Shown here piece by piece: positions 20,422 through 30,615 of a stretch of 64,000 nt of DNA. Positions within the stretch are counted from its first letter, which is position 1; each line of letters begins with the position of its first letter. The stretch is taken from positions 1 to 64,000 of the forward strand of contig FCNR01000045.1 of NCBI GenBank assembly GCA_900016875.1, read 5' to 3'. The DNA comes from Eubacteriaceae bacterium CHKCI004 (lineage in GTDB: Bacteria; Bacillota; Clostridia; Lachnospirales; Lachnospiraceae). A program made the translations under genes and the position numbers. The notes under the pieces were generated by a model. That model searched no databases. It saw only the letters and a list, made by a program, of their open reading frames with translations, and had not been told where the DNA came from.

Positions 20422-21753
20422 ATGAAAAAGTATACGAAACAGGATATTATACAGCTCGTGGAAGAAAATGACGTTCAGTTCATACGTCTGCAGTTTACCG
20501 ATGTGTTCGGTGCGCTGAAAAATGTAGCGATCCCTGCCAGCCAGCTGGAACGTGCTCTTGATAATAAATGTATGTTTGACGGATCTTCCATCGAAGGATT
20601 TGTGAGGATTGAAGAATCCGATATGTACCTGTATCCGGATTTAAATACCTTCGAGATCCTTCCGTGGCGGCCGCAGCACGGGCGGGTGGCACGGTTTATG
20701 TGTGATGTGTACCGTCCGGAAGGGATTCCTTTTGAGGGCGACAGCCGTTACATTTTAAAAAAGGTACTGGAAAAGGCCGCGGAGATGGGATACACCTTTG
20801 ATGTGGGACCTGAGTGCGAATTTTTCCTGTTCCATACCGATGACAACGGACAGCCAACGGTCATCACCCATGAAAAAGCCGGATATTTCGATGTGACTCC
20901 GCTGGATCTGGGAGAAAATGCAAGACGGGACATTATTCTTAATCTGGAGCAGATGGGATTTGAGATTGAGGCGTCTCATCATGAAGTGGCTCCGGCACAG
21001 CACGAAATAGACTTTAAATATGATAATGCTCTTGCCACTGCCGATAAGATCATGACATTCAAGATGACGGTAAAGACCATCGCAAAACGCCATGGCCTGC
21101 ACGCCACATTTATGCCGAAACCGATTCAGAATGTGGACGGTTCCGGCATGCATATCAATATGTCGCTGGAAAAAGACGGAAAGAACATTTTCTTTGATAA
21201 AAATGATCCGGAGGGACTGAGTGCAGACTGTTATCATTTCGTGGCAGGGCTCATGCAGCATGTGCGCGGCATGACCTGTATCTGCAATCCTCTGGTGAAT
21301 TCCTATAAACGTCTTGTGCCGGGATATGAGGCTCCGGTGAGCATTGCCTGGTCTGCCATGAACCGGAGTCCGCTGATCCGGATTCCGGCTGCGCGAGGAG
21401 CGGGAACCCGGGTGGAATTCCGAAGCCCGGACGGCGCGTCCAACCCATATCTTGTGATGGCCTTGTGTCTGGCAGCCGGTCTTGACGGTATCAAAAATAA
21501 ACTGATGCCGCCGAAGCAGGTAGGACGCAACATGTATATGCTCACGGAAGAGCAGCTTCGCAGCATGAAAATCGGAGAACTTCCAAGGACACTGGGCGAG
21601 GCGTGCGCCGCTTTTGAGGAAGATTTGTTCCTGCAGAATATTCTCGGCCCGCACATTGCCGGAAAGTTCCTGGAAGCGAAAAAGAGAGAATGGAACGAAT
21701 ATTGTGAACATGTTTCACAATGGGAGATCGACGAGTATCTGTATAAATTTTGA
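20422..21753 (+). CDS. glnA: Glutamine synthetase, type I
   Basis: The enzyme amidates glutamate with ATP and ammonia. The 443-residue length and the lack of an adenylylation-loop insert fit the GSI-alpha form of Gram-positives, which is controlled by feedback rather than adenylylation. Motifs: [17 protein letters not shown], the [17 protein letters not shown] segment, NRSPLIRIP and RVEFRSPDG. An ATG at 20416 touches the GGAGG, so ATG 20422 with six-base spacing is the likelier start. It lies between carB and an ANTAR regulator in one transcription unit. Confidence 0.96.
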   Translation: MKKYTKQDIIQLVEENDVQFIRLQFTDVFGALKNVAIPASQLERALDNKCMFDGSSIEGFVRIEESDMYLYPDLNTFEILPWRPQHGRVARFMCDVYRPEGIPFEGDSRYILKKVLEKAAEMGYTFDVGPECEFFLFHTDDNGQPTVITHEKAGYFDVTPLDLGENARRDIILNLEQMGFEIEASHHEVAPAQHEIDFKYDNALATADKIMTFKMTVKTIAKRHGLHATFMPKPIQNVDGSGMHINMSLEKDGKNIFFDKNDPEGLSADCYHFVAGLMQHVRGMTCICNPLVNSYKRLVPGYEAPVSIAWSAMNRSPLIRIPAARGAGTRVEFRSPDGASNPYLVMALCLAAGLDGIKNKLMPPKQVGRNMYMLTEEQLRSMKIGELPRTLGEACAAFEEDLFLQNILGPHIAGKFLEAKKREWNEYCEHVSQWEIDEYLYKF

Positions 21754-21785
21754 TCCCCGGATGTTAATGGCTGCAGGTGAAAGAA

Positions 21786-22328
21786 TTGATAAATATAATT
21801 GTTGTTTTCCCGAAAAAAGAAGTTGCGTTAAAAATTAAAAATATTCTTGTCAAAAACGGATATGATGTGGCAGCCGTCTGTCTGACCGGAGCCCGCGCCA
21901 TGGAAGCGGTGGAACGACTGGAGGCGGGGGTTATCGTCTCCGGTATCCGGTTTGTGGACATGGTGTACCATGAACTGAGGGAATACCTTCCCGATTATTT
22001 TGAGATGGTCGTTGTCGCCAGACGGGAGCAGTGGCAGGAATATGGAGATGATGATGTGAATTGGCTTCCATTGCCCATGAAAGGGTTCGATCTGGTAGAT
22101 CTGGTGGCAGAGCTTCAGGGAGAGATTGCCCGCCGTATCAAAAAAGACAGGACGAAACCCAAAACCCGGACTGCAGCGGAACAAAAGATCATCAGTCAGG
22201 CAAAAGAGCTGCTCATGGAGAAAAACGGCTGCACCGAAGAAGAGGCGCACCGGTATCTTCAGAAACAGAGTATGGACAGCGGCACTAACCTGGTGGAGAC
22301 TGCCCATATGGTGCTGGATATGTTTTAG
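21786..22328 (+). CDS. ANTAR-domain RNA-binding antiterminator, glnA-linked
   Basis: The product (180 residues from TTG 21786) has a degenerate response-regulator receiver domain (INIIVVFPKKEVALKIKNIL, residues 1-110) in which the usual acidic phospho-acceptor pocket is not obvious, then a C-terminal three-helix ANTAR domain (about 125-180, AKELLMEKNGCTEEEAHRY). ANTAR proteins bind paired-hexaloop RNA hairpins and prevent termination. Copies of this protein directly after glnA are common in Lachnospiraceae, pointing to nitrogen control. The start rests on AGGTGA five bases before the TTG and on family-like INIIVVFP; GTG 21777 is the alternative. The carB-glnA gap is too short to hold a target, so targets lie elsewhere. 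Confidence 0.85.
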   Translation: MINIIVVFPKKEVALKIKNILVKNGYDVAAVCLTGARAMEAVERLEAGVIVSGIRFVDMVYHELREYLPDYFEMVVVARREQWQEYGDDDVNWLPLPMKGFDLVDLVAELQGEIARRIKKDRTKPKTRTAAEQKIISQAKELLMEKNGCTEEEAHRYLQKQSMDSGTNLVETAHMVLDMF

Positions 22329-22348
22329 AGATGCGAAAGGAGAAGGCG

Positions 22349-23197
22349 ATGAAGTTTACGAAAATGCACGGAATCGGCAACGATTACGTTTACATTAATT
22401 GTTTTGAAGAGGAAGTAAAGAATCCGGAAGCGCTGGCGAAGTTTGTCAGCAACAGGAATTTTGGCGTGGGTTCCGATGGACTTATCCTTATCCGCCCGTC
22501 CGACAAAGCGGATTTCCGGATGGAAATATATAATTCCGACGGGTCTCAGGCGGAAATGTGCGGAAACGGGATCCGCTGTGTGGGGAAATATGTCTATGAC
22601 CATGGCCTGACAGATCAGACGGAGATTACGGTGGATACGCTGGGAGGAATCAAGCGTCTCAAACTTACAGTGGAAGATGGGAAGGTTTCTCTGGTACGCG
22701 TCAACATGGGAGAGCCGGTCTTTGATCCGGAAAAGATTCCGGTGCGCTATAAAGAAAATCCCGTGGTAAATGTGCCGATCGAAGTCAACGGCAGAGAGTA
22801 TCATATTACCTGCGTGTCCATGGGAAACCCGCATGCAGTGGTTTTTCTGAATAACAGTGTGAAAGATCTGGATATCCGCATGATCGGTCCGTGTTTTGAG
22901 AATCATACCCGTTTTCCAAAACGAATCAATACGGAGTTTGTGGAGGTCATTGACAGAAAAAATGTGAATATGCGCGTGTGGGAGAGAGGCTCCGAGGAGA
23001 CTCTTGCCTGCGGAACCGGCGCCTGTGCAGTGACGGTGGCCTGCGTTCTCAACGACAAAACAGATAATCAGATCACTGTACATTTGCTGGGCGGCGATCT
23101 GCAGATTGAATGGGACAGGGAGTCCAATCAGGTATATATGACCGGACCTGCCACACAGGTGTTTGACGGCGAACTTTACGAGTATCCGGAAGAATAG
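22349..23197 (+). CDS. dapF: Diaminopimelate epimerase
   Basis: DapF converts LL- to meso-diaminopimelate for lysine and peptidoglycan. The 282-residue protein has both catalytic cysteines in the expected motifs: MCGNGIRCVG near residue 72 and ACGTGACAVT near residue 219. The opening MKFTKMHGIGNDY is the family signature. ATG 22331 lies in frame, but AAAGGAGAAGGCG precedes 22349. It follows the ANTAR gene by about 20 bases and is 87 bases before dapL, its substrate-producing partner. Confidence 0.96.
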   Translation: MKFTKMHGIGNDYVYINCFEEEVKNPEALAKFVSNRNFGVGSDGLILIRPSDKADFRMEIYNSDGSQAEMCGNGIRCVGKYVYDHGLTDQTEITVDTLGGIKRLKLTVEDGKVSLVRVNMGEPVFDPEKIPVRYKENPVVNVPIEVNGREYHITCVSMGNPHAVVFLNNSVKDLDIRMIGPCFENHTRFPKRINTEFVEVIDRKNVNMRVWERGSEETLACGTGACAVTVACVLNDKTDNQITVHLLGGDLQIEWDRESNQVYMTGPATQVFDGELYEYPEE

Positions 23198-23284
23198 AAG
23201 GAATGCCGGGAGTTTGCCGGCACACGGGCAGACACCCGGATAGATATAAACAGCATCAGGCAATCAGCCGGAGAGGAGACAAAA

Positions 23285-24499
23285 ATGTTTAAAATCAATG
23301 ATAATTATTTAAAATTACCGGGCAGCTATCTTTTTTCCAATATCGCAAAGAAAGTGGAGGCATACAGCCAGGCGCATCCGGACAAAGAAATTATCCGTCT
23401 GGGTATCGGAGACGTGACGCAGCCGCTGGCGCCGAAGATTATCGAAACCCTCCATGAAGCTGTGGATGAGATGGCGCATGAGGAGACTTTCCATGGATAC
23501 GCACCGGATCTGGGATATGCGTTTTTGAGAGATACCATCGCTCAGAGTGATTATAAAGACAGGGGCTGCGATATCAGCGCCGATGAGATTTTTGTCAGCG
23601 ACGGCGCAAAATGTGACTCTGGAAATATTCAGGAGATTTTCAGTGTGGACAACAAGATCGCGGTCTGCGATCCGGTCTACCCGGTTTATGTGGATTCCAA
23701 TGTTATGGCGGGCAGAACAGGAACCTATGATCCTTCCACAGAGACATGGAGCGATGTGATCTATATGCCTTGCACTGCGGAAAATCATTTCCTTCCGGAA
23801 TTTCCGAAGGAGAATCCTGACATTATTTACCTGTGCATCCCAAATAACCCGACAGGAACGACCATCACCAAAGCACAGCTGCAGGACTGGGTGGATTACG
23901 CCAACAGAATCGGCGCGGTCATCATTTATGACGCCGCTTATGAAGCGTACATCAGCGAGGATGATGTTCCGCACAGCATTTACGAGTGCGAGGGTGCGAG
24001 AACCTGCGCCATTGAGCTTCGCAGCTTCTCCAAGAATGCCGGCTTTACCGGAACCCGTCTGGGCTTTACTGTGGTTCCGAAAGATTTGAAAGCCGGAGAT
24101 GTATCTCTTCACGCGCTTTGGGCAAGACGGCATGGAACTAAATATAACGGCGCTCCGTATATTATTCAGAAAGCAGGCTGGGCATGCTACACAGAGGAAG
24201 GCAGAGCACAGCTGAAAGAACAGGTTGCCTACTATATGAAAAATGCAAAGATCATCAAAGAAGGTCTGGCAGATGCCGGATTCACAGTATTCGGCGGCGT
24301 GAACGCACCTTATATCTGGCTGAAAACGCCGGACAAAATGACTTCCTGGGAATTCTTTGACTACCTGCTTGACAAAGCAAATGTAGTGGGAACTCCAGGT
24401 TCGGGATTCGGACCGAGCGGAGAAGGATATTTCCGTCTTACTGCTTTCGGTTCCCATGAAAATACCCTCCGTGCCATGGAAAGAATTAAAAATCTGTAA
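23285..24499 (+). CDS. dapL: LL-diaminopimelate aminotransferase
   Basis: DapL makes LL-diaminopimelate directly from tetrahydrodipicolinate and glutamate, bypassing the succinylase and acetylase steps. The 404-residue fold-type I PLP enzyme shows IRLGIGDVTQPL, the YAPDLGYAFLR segment, IPNNPTGT and the PLP lysine at about residue 250 in SFSKNAGFTGTRLG. The pairing with dapF is expected because DapL yields the LL isomer that DapF epimerises. A strong terminator follows. Confidence 0.96.
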   Translation: MFKINDNYLKLPGSYLFSNIAKKVEAYSQAHPDKEIIRLGIGDVTQPLAPKIIETLHEAVDEMAHEETFHGYAPDLGYAFLRDTIAQSDYKDRGCDISADEIFVSDGAKCDSGNIQEIFSVDNKIAVCDPVYPVYVDSNVMAGRTGTYDPSTETWSDVIYMPCTAENHFLPEFPKENPDIIYLCIPNNPTGTTITKAQLQDWVDYANRIGAVIIYDAAYEAYISEDDVPHSIYECEGARTCAIELRSFSKNAGFTGTRLGFTVVPKDLKAGDVSLHALWARRHGTKYNGAPYIIQKAGWACYTEEGRAQLKEQVAYYMKNAKIIKEGLADAGFTVFGGVNAPYIWLKTPDKMTSWEFFDYLLDKANVVGTPGSGFGPSGEGYFRLTAFGSHENTLRAMERIKNL

Positions 24500-24505
24500 G
24501 AAAAG

Positions 24506-24549
24506 TACCGTCGGAAAGAGGTTCGCCCCGGTTTCCGGCGGTATTTTTT
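24506..24549 (+). terminator. Rho-independent terminator after dapL
   Basis: TACCGTCGGAAA (24506-24517) pairs along all 12 bases with TTTCCGGCGGTA (24532-24543), followed by TTTTTT. It closes the carAB-glnA-dap block. Confidence 0.9.
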
Positions 24550-24609
24550 GTACAGGTGAGAAAATCTTACAAAATGTGAAGATTCTTTTAATTCTTTTTC
24601 AGAATAATG

Positions 24610-24635
24610 ATTTTTTTATGGAGATGTGCTATCAT
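24610..24635 (+). promoter_or_regulatory. Possible extended -10 promoter for the ABC export operon
   Basis: TGTGCTATCAT ends at 24635 and has the TGn extension; no good -35 is visible. The same TGTGCTATCATA string lies at the rho promoter. The start codon is about 105 bases downstream. Confidence 0.35.
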
Positions 24636-24740
24636 AGGAAAAGGTTTGCATTGTCTGAATGCGCATGAAACAGGCATTTTCATTATAGAAGATTAACTTA
24701 TTGCGAATCCGAACCAGGAACAAAAGCAGGGAGGATAAGA

Positions 24741-26606
24741 ATGTTTGGGAACAAAAACAATGAAAAAACCTCAGGTGAAGATAAATTAAATACTCTGGCA
24801 GGTAAGGACAGCGGGAAAAAACCGTCTGCTTCTCTGGAAAAGACAGAAGGGAAAAAAGAGAAGTTTGCGAAGCTTTTTAGCCGGAAAGATAAGAAGGAAG
24901 AAAAGGTGTCCCTCTATGAGCCGGAGATGGAATTTGTCACGGAAGAAGAATTGAAGAAAGAGGAAGCGAAAAAAAAGGACAATATGCAGCCGGGTGAAAA
25001 AAATAGTTTATCCGGAAGCGGCAGTATTTTAAATAACAACAGTGTTTTAAATGATGAAAAGAACGGCGCCCGCTCAAAAATAAAAGGTCTGTTTCGGAAA
25101 AAAGAAACTGGCGCAGGCGCGGCTCTTCCGGGCGGCTTTTCCAGCGCTCAGAAGTCTCTGTTTGATGACGATCCGATTTTGTATGAAGGGGAAGAGAAAA
25201 AGGGACTTGGGAAGCTTTCAAAGAAAAAGCTGGCTGTGATTGCCGGAGCGGCAGTGATTGTGATCGGAGCCGCTTCTTATTTTATTTTGACCAATCTGGG
25301 AGGTTCTGTAGACGGAACGGCTTATGTGGAGTCTGTAAAAGATATCATGGGCTATGGCAGCGGCAGCGGAATGAATAATCGTTATACCGGAGAAGTGGAA
25401 GCGCAGGATTCCTGGGACATCACGCTGCAGTCCGATCTTTCCGTGGCGGAATGTTATGTGGAAGAGGGCGCTCAGGTGAAAAAAGGGGACCGGCTGTTTT
25501 CTTATAATACCGAAGAGATGCAGCTTGCCAAGGAGCGGGCAGAGCTTGAGGTTGAGACCCTTCAGAATGAGAACTCTCAGCTTGAGAGAGATATTAGCAG
25601 TTACAGGAGCGATCTGAATTCTGCCAGCACCAGGGAGAGGATTGAACTTCAGACAGAGATTCTCACCGCGCAGACAACGATCAAGAGAAATGAATACAGT
25701 ATCAGTTCTGCTAATAAAGAGATCAAAGATCTGGAAAAGAACATCAATGACGCCACCGTGACCAGCAAGATGGATGGCGTGGTACAGAAGATCAATGAAG
25801 AAGTGGGAGTGAGCTCCAGTTCCTCCAGCTCTGATGACGAGGAGGACAGTTACGATTATTCAGACAGCGGAGAAGAGTCCACGTACATGACTATTGTGGC
25901 CGTAGGTGACTACCGCGTGAAGGGAAGCGTATCAGAGACAAATGTGTGGTCTCTGACGGAAGGAGATTCGGTGATTATCCGTTCCAGAGTGGACAATAAC
26001 ACAACATGGACGGGAACCATCAGTTCTGTCAATACAGATGAAACAGAGGATTCAGAGGAGGATGCTTCTGAAGATATGATGTATATGGATGATTCTTCTT
26101 CCGGAGAGTCAGCGTCTACTTATAATTTCTATGTGGAACTGGACAGTGATGACGGACTGATGATGGGACAGCATGTTTTTATTGAACTGGATTTTGGACA
26201 GGATGAAGAAAAAGAGGGAATCTGGCTGCCATCGGCTTATATCTATATGGACGAGGACAAATATTATGTCTGGGCTGCCAATGGACGTGATCGCCTGGAA
26301 CTTCGTGAAGTAACGGTCGGGGAATATAATCAGGATCTCGATGAATATCAGATTCTTGACGGGCTGGAAATGAGCGATCTTATCGCCAGCGATACCGGAA
26401 GTCTTCAGGAAAATATGCGGACGACGACAGATATTTCCGAGGTGGACAGTACGGATGAATATTACGAAGAAGAGACGTCTGACGACATGCTGTATGATGA
26501 ATCTGCCGGCGACGAGTATCTGTATGATGAATCTGCCGATGACGAGTTATATTATGATGATGGGTCTTTGAGTGAGGATGTGGGAGTCGTTGATGAAGGC
26601 TTTTAA
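24741..26606 (+). CDS. HlyD/MacA-type adaptor protein with long cytoplasmic tail (ABC export)
   Basis: The 621-residue protein begins with a long, charged, low-complexity cytoplasmic region (about 1-165, rich in K, E, D), then one membrane segment (about 168-190, LAVIAGAAVIVIGAASYFI), a barrel-sandwich half (ITLQSDLSVAECYVEEGAQVKKGDRLFSY), a helical hairpin (about 258-340) and the second half ATVTSKMDGVVQKINEEVGV. An Asp/Ser-rich loop interrupts the beta domain near residue 355, and the C-terminus is a Tyr/Asp/Glu tail with near repeats of LYDESA. In Gram-positives such adaptors pair with MacB-like permeases to export peptides or lipids or to sense envelope stress. It is the first gene of a four-gene operon. 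Confidence 0.8.
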   Translation: MFGNKNNEKTSGEDKLNTLAGKDSGKKPSASLEKTEGKKEKFAKLFSRKDKKEEKVSLYEPEMEFVTEEELKKEEAKKKDNMQPGEKNSLSGSGSILNNNSVLNDEKNGARSKIKGLFRKKETGAGAALPGGFSSAQKSLFDDDPILYEGEEKKGLGKLSKKKLAVIAGAAVIVIGAASYFILTNLGGSVDGTAYVESVKDIMGYGSGSGMNNRYTGEVEAQDSWDITLQSDLSVAECYVEEGAQVKKGDRLFSYNTEEMQLAKERAELEVETLQNENSQLERDISSYRSDLNSASTRERIELQTEILTAQTTIKRNEYSISSANKEIKDLEKNINDATVTSKMDGVVQKINEEVGVSSSSSSSDDEEDSYDYSDSGEESTYMTIVAVGDYRVKGSVSETNVWSLTEGDSVIIRSRVDNNTTWTGTISSVNTDETEDSEEDASEDMMYMDDSSSGESASTYNFYVELDSDDGLMMGQHVFIELDFGQDEEKEGIWLPSAYIYMDEDKYYVWAANGRDRLELREVTVGEYNQDLDEYQILDGLEMSDLIASDTGSLQENMRTTTDISEVDSTDEYYEEETSDDMLYDESAGDEYLYDESADDELYYDDGSLSEDVGVVDEGF

Positions 26607-26633
26607 TCCGGCGCAACATAAGTGGAGGAGAAC

Positions 26634-27326
26634 ATGCTTTTAGAGCTTAAGCATATTTACAAAAATTACAGACAGGATAAAATTGTGGTGCCTGTTTTAA
26701 AGGATATTAATATTTCCATTGACGAGGGAGAGTATGTGGCGATCATGGGACCGTCCGGTTCGGGGAAGACAACGCTGATGAATATCATCGGCTGTCTGGA
26801 CCGCCCCACGGAGGGAGAGTATTTTCTGGAAAATGAATCGATTGTCAACTATACTGAGAACCAGCTTTCGGATCTTCGCCTGAAGACTCTGGGCTTTGTC
26901 TTTCAGAGCTTTAACCTTCTGCCCAAGCAGACAGCCCTTGATAATGTGGCTCTGCCTTTGAGTTATGCGGGGGTGCCGGTGAAGAAACGGCGGCAGATTG
27001 CTTTTCAGACGCTGCAGCGTGTGGGACTGGAAGATCGTGTGAATTTCAAACCGTCTCAGCTTTCCGGCGGTCAGCAGCAGAGAGTGGCCATTGCACGGGC
27101 GCTGGTCAATAATCCGAAGATCATTCTGGCCGATGAACCGACAGGAGCCTTGGACAGTAAGTCCGGCACACAGGTAATGAAGCTCTTTGAGAGACTTAAC
27201 GAGGAGGGAGTAACGGTCATAATGATTACTCACGACGCAAACATTGCCGGCCATGCAAAGAAAGTTCTTCGGATTCTGGATGGAGAGATAGCTGACGATT
27301 CACAGGAAGGAGGCCAGATGCTTTGA
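26634..27326 (+). CDS. MacB/LolD-type ABC transporter ATP-binding protein
   Basis: The 230-residue ATPase has Walker A GPSGSGKT (about 39-46), Q-loop FVFQSFNLLP, signature LSGGQQQR, Walker B IILADEPTGALD and H-loop MITHD. The LolD-type sequences around the signature fit the MacB mechanotransmission class rather than importers. GTG 26622 is in frame, but GGAGGAG precedes ATG 26634. The stop overlaps the next start by four bases. Confidence 0.93.
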   Translation: MLLELKHIYKNYRQDKIVVPVLKDINISIDEGEYVAIMGPSGSGKTTLMNIIGCLDRPTEGEYFLENESIVNYTENQLSDLRLKTLGFVFQSFNLLPKQTALDNVALPLSYAGVPVKKRRQIAFQTLQRVGLEDRVNFKPSQLSGGQQQRVAIARALVNNPKIILADEPTGALDSKSGTQVMKLFERLNEEGVTVIMITHDANIAGHAKKVLRILDGEIADDSQEGGQML

Positions 27327-30300
27327 AGAACAAGAAGAAGTTAATCATTATCAGTGTCATAGTCATTTTGGTTCTTGCGGCCATTGTCGCGGGTGTTGTG
27401 TATTTTGTGAAGAGCAGGAGCGGCTCTGTGGTGGATGTTTATTCCATGGAACTCTTAAACAGTTCGGGATGGGCCGGAGGCGATTCTACGCTGAGCGGAA
27501 CTATTACTTCTGATTATGTGCAGGAAGTATATGCAGATGAAGAGCAGACCGTGGAAGATGTTTACGTGCAGCAGGGAGATTACGTGGAAAAAGGCGATAA
27601 TCTCATGAAATATGATGTAGAAGAGCAGGAGCTGGATCTGCAGCTGCAGGAGCTTGAGATTCAGTCCTCTCAGCTGGAACTGGAAGATCTGGAAAATGAG
27701 CTGCAGAGAATGAAGAATGCCCGTGCTTCCGGAACCATCGACGGCAGCGGCAGCGATGTGATGAATGCTTCTCTGAATCTTTCTTCACTTCGGGGAGATA
27801 TTCTTGCCACACTGATGAGCAATAACACTGGAGCAGGGACGTCAGAAGAAGATGGAAGCGGTTCCTCTGAAACAGGAACTGCCGGTTCCGGAACAGATTC
27901 CAAACAGTCAGACTCCGGCAATACTGCTTCGGACAGTGTGGAAGAAGATTCCACTGATTCCGCCGGTGATAGTTCCGCAGCGGAAGGTGATACAGCTGGT
28001 AATTCTCAGGACAAAGAAGGGAAAACGGATGCTTCTTCCTCAGACAGCAAGAGCACATCTGCTTCTGACAACAAAGAAGGTTCTTCCGCGGATACTCAGG
28101 AAAATGATACTTCCGATTCTTCCTCATCCGATAAAAACAAGACTCGCTCCAAATCAAAAAAAGCAAAAACAGGCGAGGAGAATACCGAAGATACGACAGA
28201 CGACAGCGATCTGCTTGGTAAAGTGGAGGATCTGACGGATGCAGCTTCCGGCGATGGAACGGAGGAGAATCCGTATGTGTTTAACGTAAATACGAATGAT
28301 GTGACAATTAAAGGATCTCTGCTCAATCAACTGGTGGGTGAAGAAGAAAAAGATGTCTATGCTTTTTTCTTCCAGTATGAGACAGAGGCTGACTATAATA
28401 ATGATGCGGGTAAAAAACCGGAAGACAGGAATAATTATATAAATCAGATTATAATTACACCTAAAAAATATGCAGCTGCGTGGAGTGAAGAAGACTATAC
28501 ATTCGCTGCAGTGCAGGCTGCGGTAAGAGATCGAAAGTTAAAAGACACGATTATAGCTGTCAGTGACAGAGAGACAGGACAGGGAACTGATGGTGCTCCG
28601 TATGTTTATTTGTTGAAGGGAACTGGAGAAGATAAGATGATTGCGGGATCTGTCATCTTTGATTTGCTGGAAGGAAATTATACGGCGGTATTTAAGGTTT
28701 ACGAGTCAGAATCTGCATATGCGGAAAACAGTGAGAATACAAGTGCAAGCTACGTCTTAAATCCTGTTTATGATACCGATGGCATAGACCAGAACGCAGT
28801 TTATTCAATAGATGATCTGAAAACAATATTTAGTGACAAAAAGTTAAAGAGCAAGATTGAAACGATTAGTGATAATACTTACGGAGACGGAAGCGCCAAC
28901 GATCCGTATATTTATCTTCTTAGTCAGGGTGGAACAGTGCGTGGTTCTGTTGTTCAACTTTTGGTGAAAGGAGAATATTATGCAGAATTTCAAGAGTTTG
29001 AAAGTGAGGAATCTTATAAAGATAGTCCATATTCTTCATCACAAAGTGTGAGTATTACGCCTGGAATGCCAATAACGGGTATTGAATCAACTCGTGAATA
29101 CACCCTGCAGCAGCTTCAGGCAGCTCTTAATGCGGCTGAAGCTGCTTCCAGGATTCCTAATGTTCTGAAATCAGAGATCACGGACAAGAAAAATGACGCG
29201 TACAAAGGGTCAGGAACCATGAGCGATCCATATGTGTACAGACTTATTACTGATGGAAGAATCCGTGGTTCTGTAATCAATGATATCATGAAGAATAATG
29301 AGTTTGCCGTGTTCTATGAATATGATTCTGAGGAAGACGGAAGAAGAGAAAATGTTGCCAATTCCATTGAGATAAGACCTAATACGATATTAAAGGAGAT
29401 AATCACTTCGTTTGGATGGTATACGCTGGCAGATTTGAATGATGCCATTGTGACGGCGGATCAGATTCAAATCCGTCCGAACCGGAAAACGGTAAAGACC
29501 GGAAAGTCTTATAATTTTACAGCAAAGCTCAGCGGAAAGAACAGTGAAGTTCTTCCGGTGACCTGGGAACTGAAACGGAATCAATCCGACGCCACCACAT
29601 TGATTAATGGAACGCTGACGGTAGGAGAAGACGAGACGGCAGATACGCTGCGTATCGTTGCTTCTGCCGGAGGAAAAAGAGATGTTCTGACATTGAAGGT
29701 AAAACAAAGTGACACTTCAGGCAGTGACGGAAGTGGATCTGGCGGCAGTTCAGATGGCAGTTCCGGTTATGACAGTAGTTTTGACAGCGGTTCAGACAGC
29801 GGAGGCAGTATCGATTACAGCGGATATACGGCAGAAGAACTGGCAAGCGCCATTGCCGATAAGGAAGAAGAAATCGCAGATGCAAAACAGAATCTCAATC
29901 AGGCTAAAATTGATTATCAGGAGGCCAAAAAGGAAGTGGACGCCGCCACAGTAAAAGCGACAGTCAGCGGCGAGGTGACTTTGGCTTACACAAAAGAAGC
30001 CATGCCGGACGACGGCTCGCCGGCAATTATCGTGCGGGGTGAGGATGGCATGTATGTCAATGTGGATGTCAGTGAAATGTCTCTGGATACAGTAAAAGTC
30101 GGAGGAACCATTTATTGTACTTCCATGGAGACATACGAACAGTATGAAGCGGAGATTATTGAAATCTCCCAGTATCCGACCACAGGTTCCGATTCTGAAT
30201 ACAGTTATGACGGTCTGTCCAATCCTAACAGTTCCTATTATCCTGTTGTCGCTTATATTGCCCAGGCAGATGGTCTGGTGACAGGAGAGTCTGTGGAAGT

Positions 30301-30586
30301 ATCCTACAGCTCGCAGTCTATGGGAACTGTTTCGGAAGAAGCGATTTATCTTCAGAAAGCATACATCCGTACAGATGACGAAGGAAAAAGCTATGTTTAC
30401 AAAGAAGGGGAAGACGGTCGTCTGAAAAAGCAATATGTCAAGACCGGAGAAACCTTATACGGACAGTATGTAGAGGTTCTTTCCGGCGTGACGATGGATG
30501 ACAATATTGCCTTCCCATACGGCAGCAGCGTGAAAGAAGGAGCAAAAGTGGAACTTTCTGAAAATACAGATAATATTATATACTAG
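27323..30586 (+). CDS. Giant HlyD-like adaptor with four-copy repeat insertion and Ig-like domain
   Basis: This 1,087-residue protein starts at TTG 27323 behind GGAAGGAGG. Order: a membrane segment (about 5-29), the first lipoyl-like half (about 68-100, VEDVYVQQGDYVEKGDNLM), a helix (100-140), a Ser/Asp/Glu/Lys low-complexity stretch (about 165-300), four related repeats of about 105 residues (about 305-720), an Ig-like Big_2-type domain (about 735-805), a Ser/Gly linker, a second helix (about 845-885) and the second lipoyl half with a beta domain to the end. Each repeat has a G-x-G-[ST]-xxx-P-Y-[VI] opening, a xGS[VL] turn and an aromatic/acidic ending such as VYES. I do not recognise this repeat. 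It sits where ordinary adaptors have only a helical hairpin. The repeat region looks more AT-rich than its flanks. Confidence 0.8.
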   Translation: MKNKKKLIIISVIVILVLAAIVAGVVYFVKSRSGSVVDVYSMELLNSSGWAGGDSTLSGTITSDYVQEVYADEEQTVEDVYVQQGDYVEKGDNLMKYDVEEQELDLQLQELEIQSSQLELEDLENELQRMKNARASGTIDGSGSDVMNASLNLSSLRGDILATLMSNNTGAGTSEEDGSGSSETGTAGSGTDSKQSDSGNTASDSVEEDSTDSAGDSSAAEGDTAGNSQDKEGKTDASSSDSKSTSASDNKEGSSADTQENDTSDSSSSDKNKTRSKSKKAKTGEENTEDTTDDSDLLGKVEDLTDAASGDGTEENPYVFNVNTNDVTIKGSLLNQLVGEEEKDVYAFFFQYETEADYNNDAGKKPEDRNNYINQIIITPKKYAAAWSEEDYTFAAVQAAVRDRKLKDTIIAVSDRETGQGTDGAPYVYLLKGTGEDKMIAGSVIFDLLEGNYTAVFKVYESESAYAENSENTSASYVLNPVYDTDGIDQNAVYSIDDLKTIFSDKKLKSKIETISDNTYGDGSANDPYIYLLSQGGTVRGSVVQLLVKGEYYAEFQEFESEESYKDSPYSSSQSVSITPGMPITGIESTREYTLQQLQAALNAAEAASRIPNVLKSEITDKKNDAYKGSGTMSDPYVYRLITDGRIRGSVINDIMKNNEFAVFYEYDSEEDGRRENVANSIEIRPNTILKEIITSFGWYTLADLNDAIVTADQIQIRPNRKTVKTGKSYNFTAKLSGKNSEVLPVTWELKRNQSDATTLINGTLTVGEDETADTLRIVASAGGKRDVLTLKVKQSDTSGSDGSGSGGSSDGSSGYDSSFDSGSDSGGSIDYSGYTAEELASAIADKEEEIADAKQNLNQAKIDYQEAKKEVDAATVKATVSGEVTLAYTKEAMPDDGSPAIIVRGEDGMYVNVDVSEMSLDTVKVGGTIYCTSMETYEQYEAEIIEISQYPTTGSDSEYSYDGLSNPNSSYYPVVAYIAQADGLVTGESVEVSYSSQSMGTVSEEAIYLQKAYIRTDDEGKSYVYKEGEDGRLKKQYVKTGETLYGQYVEVLSGVTMDDNIAFPYGSSVKEGAKVELSENTDNIIY

Positions 30587-30615
30587 AGATTTCTTGAAAG
30601 GACGGGTGTGAAATT

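Noticed and set aside
20755-21711. A 318-codon minus-strand frame opposite glnA
   Set aside because: Antisense shadow of a highly conserved enzyme; no motifs.
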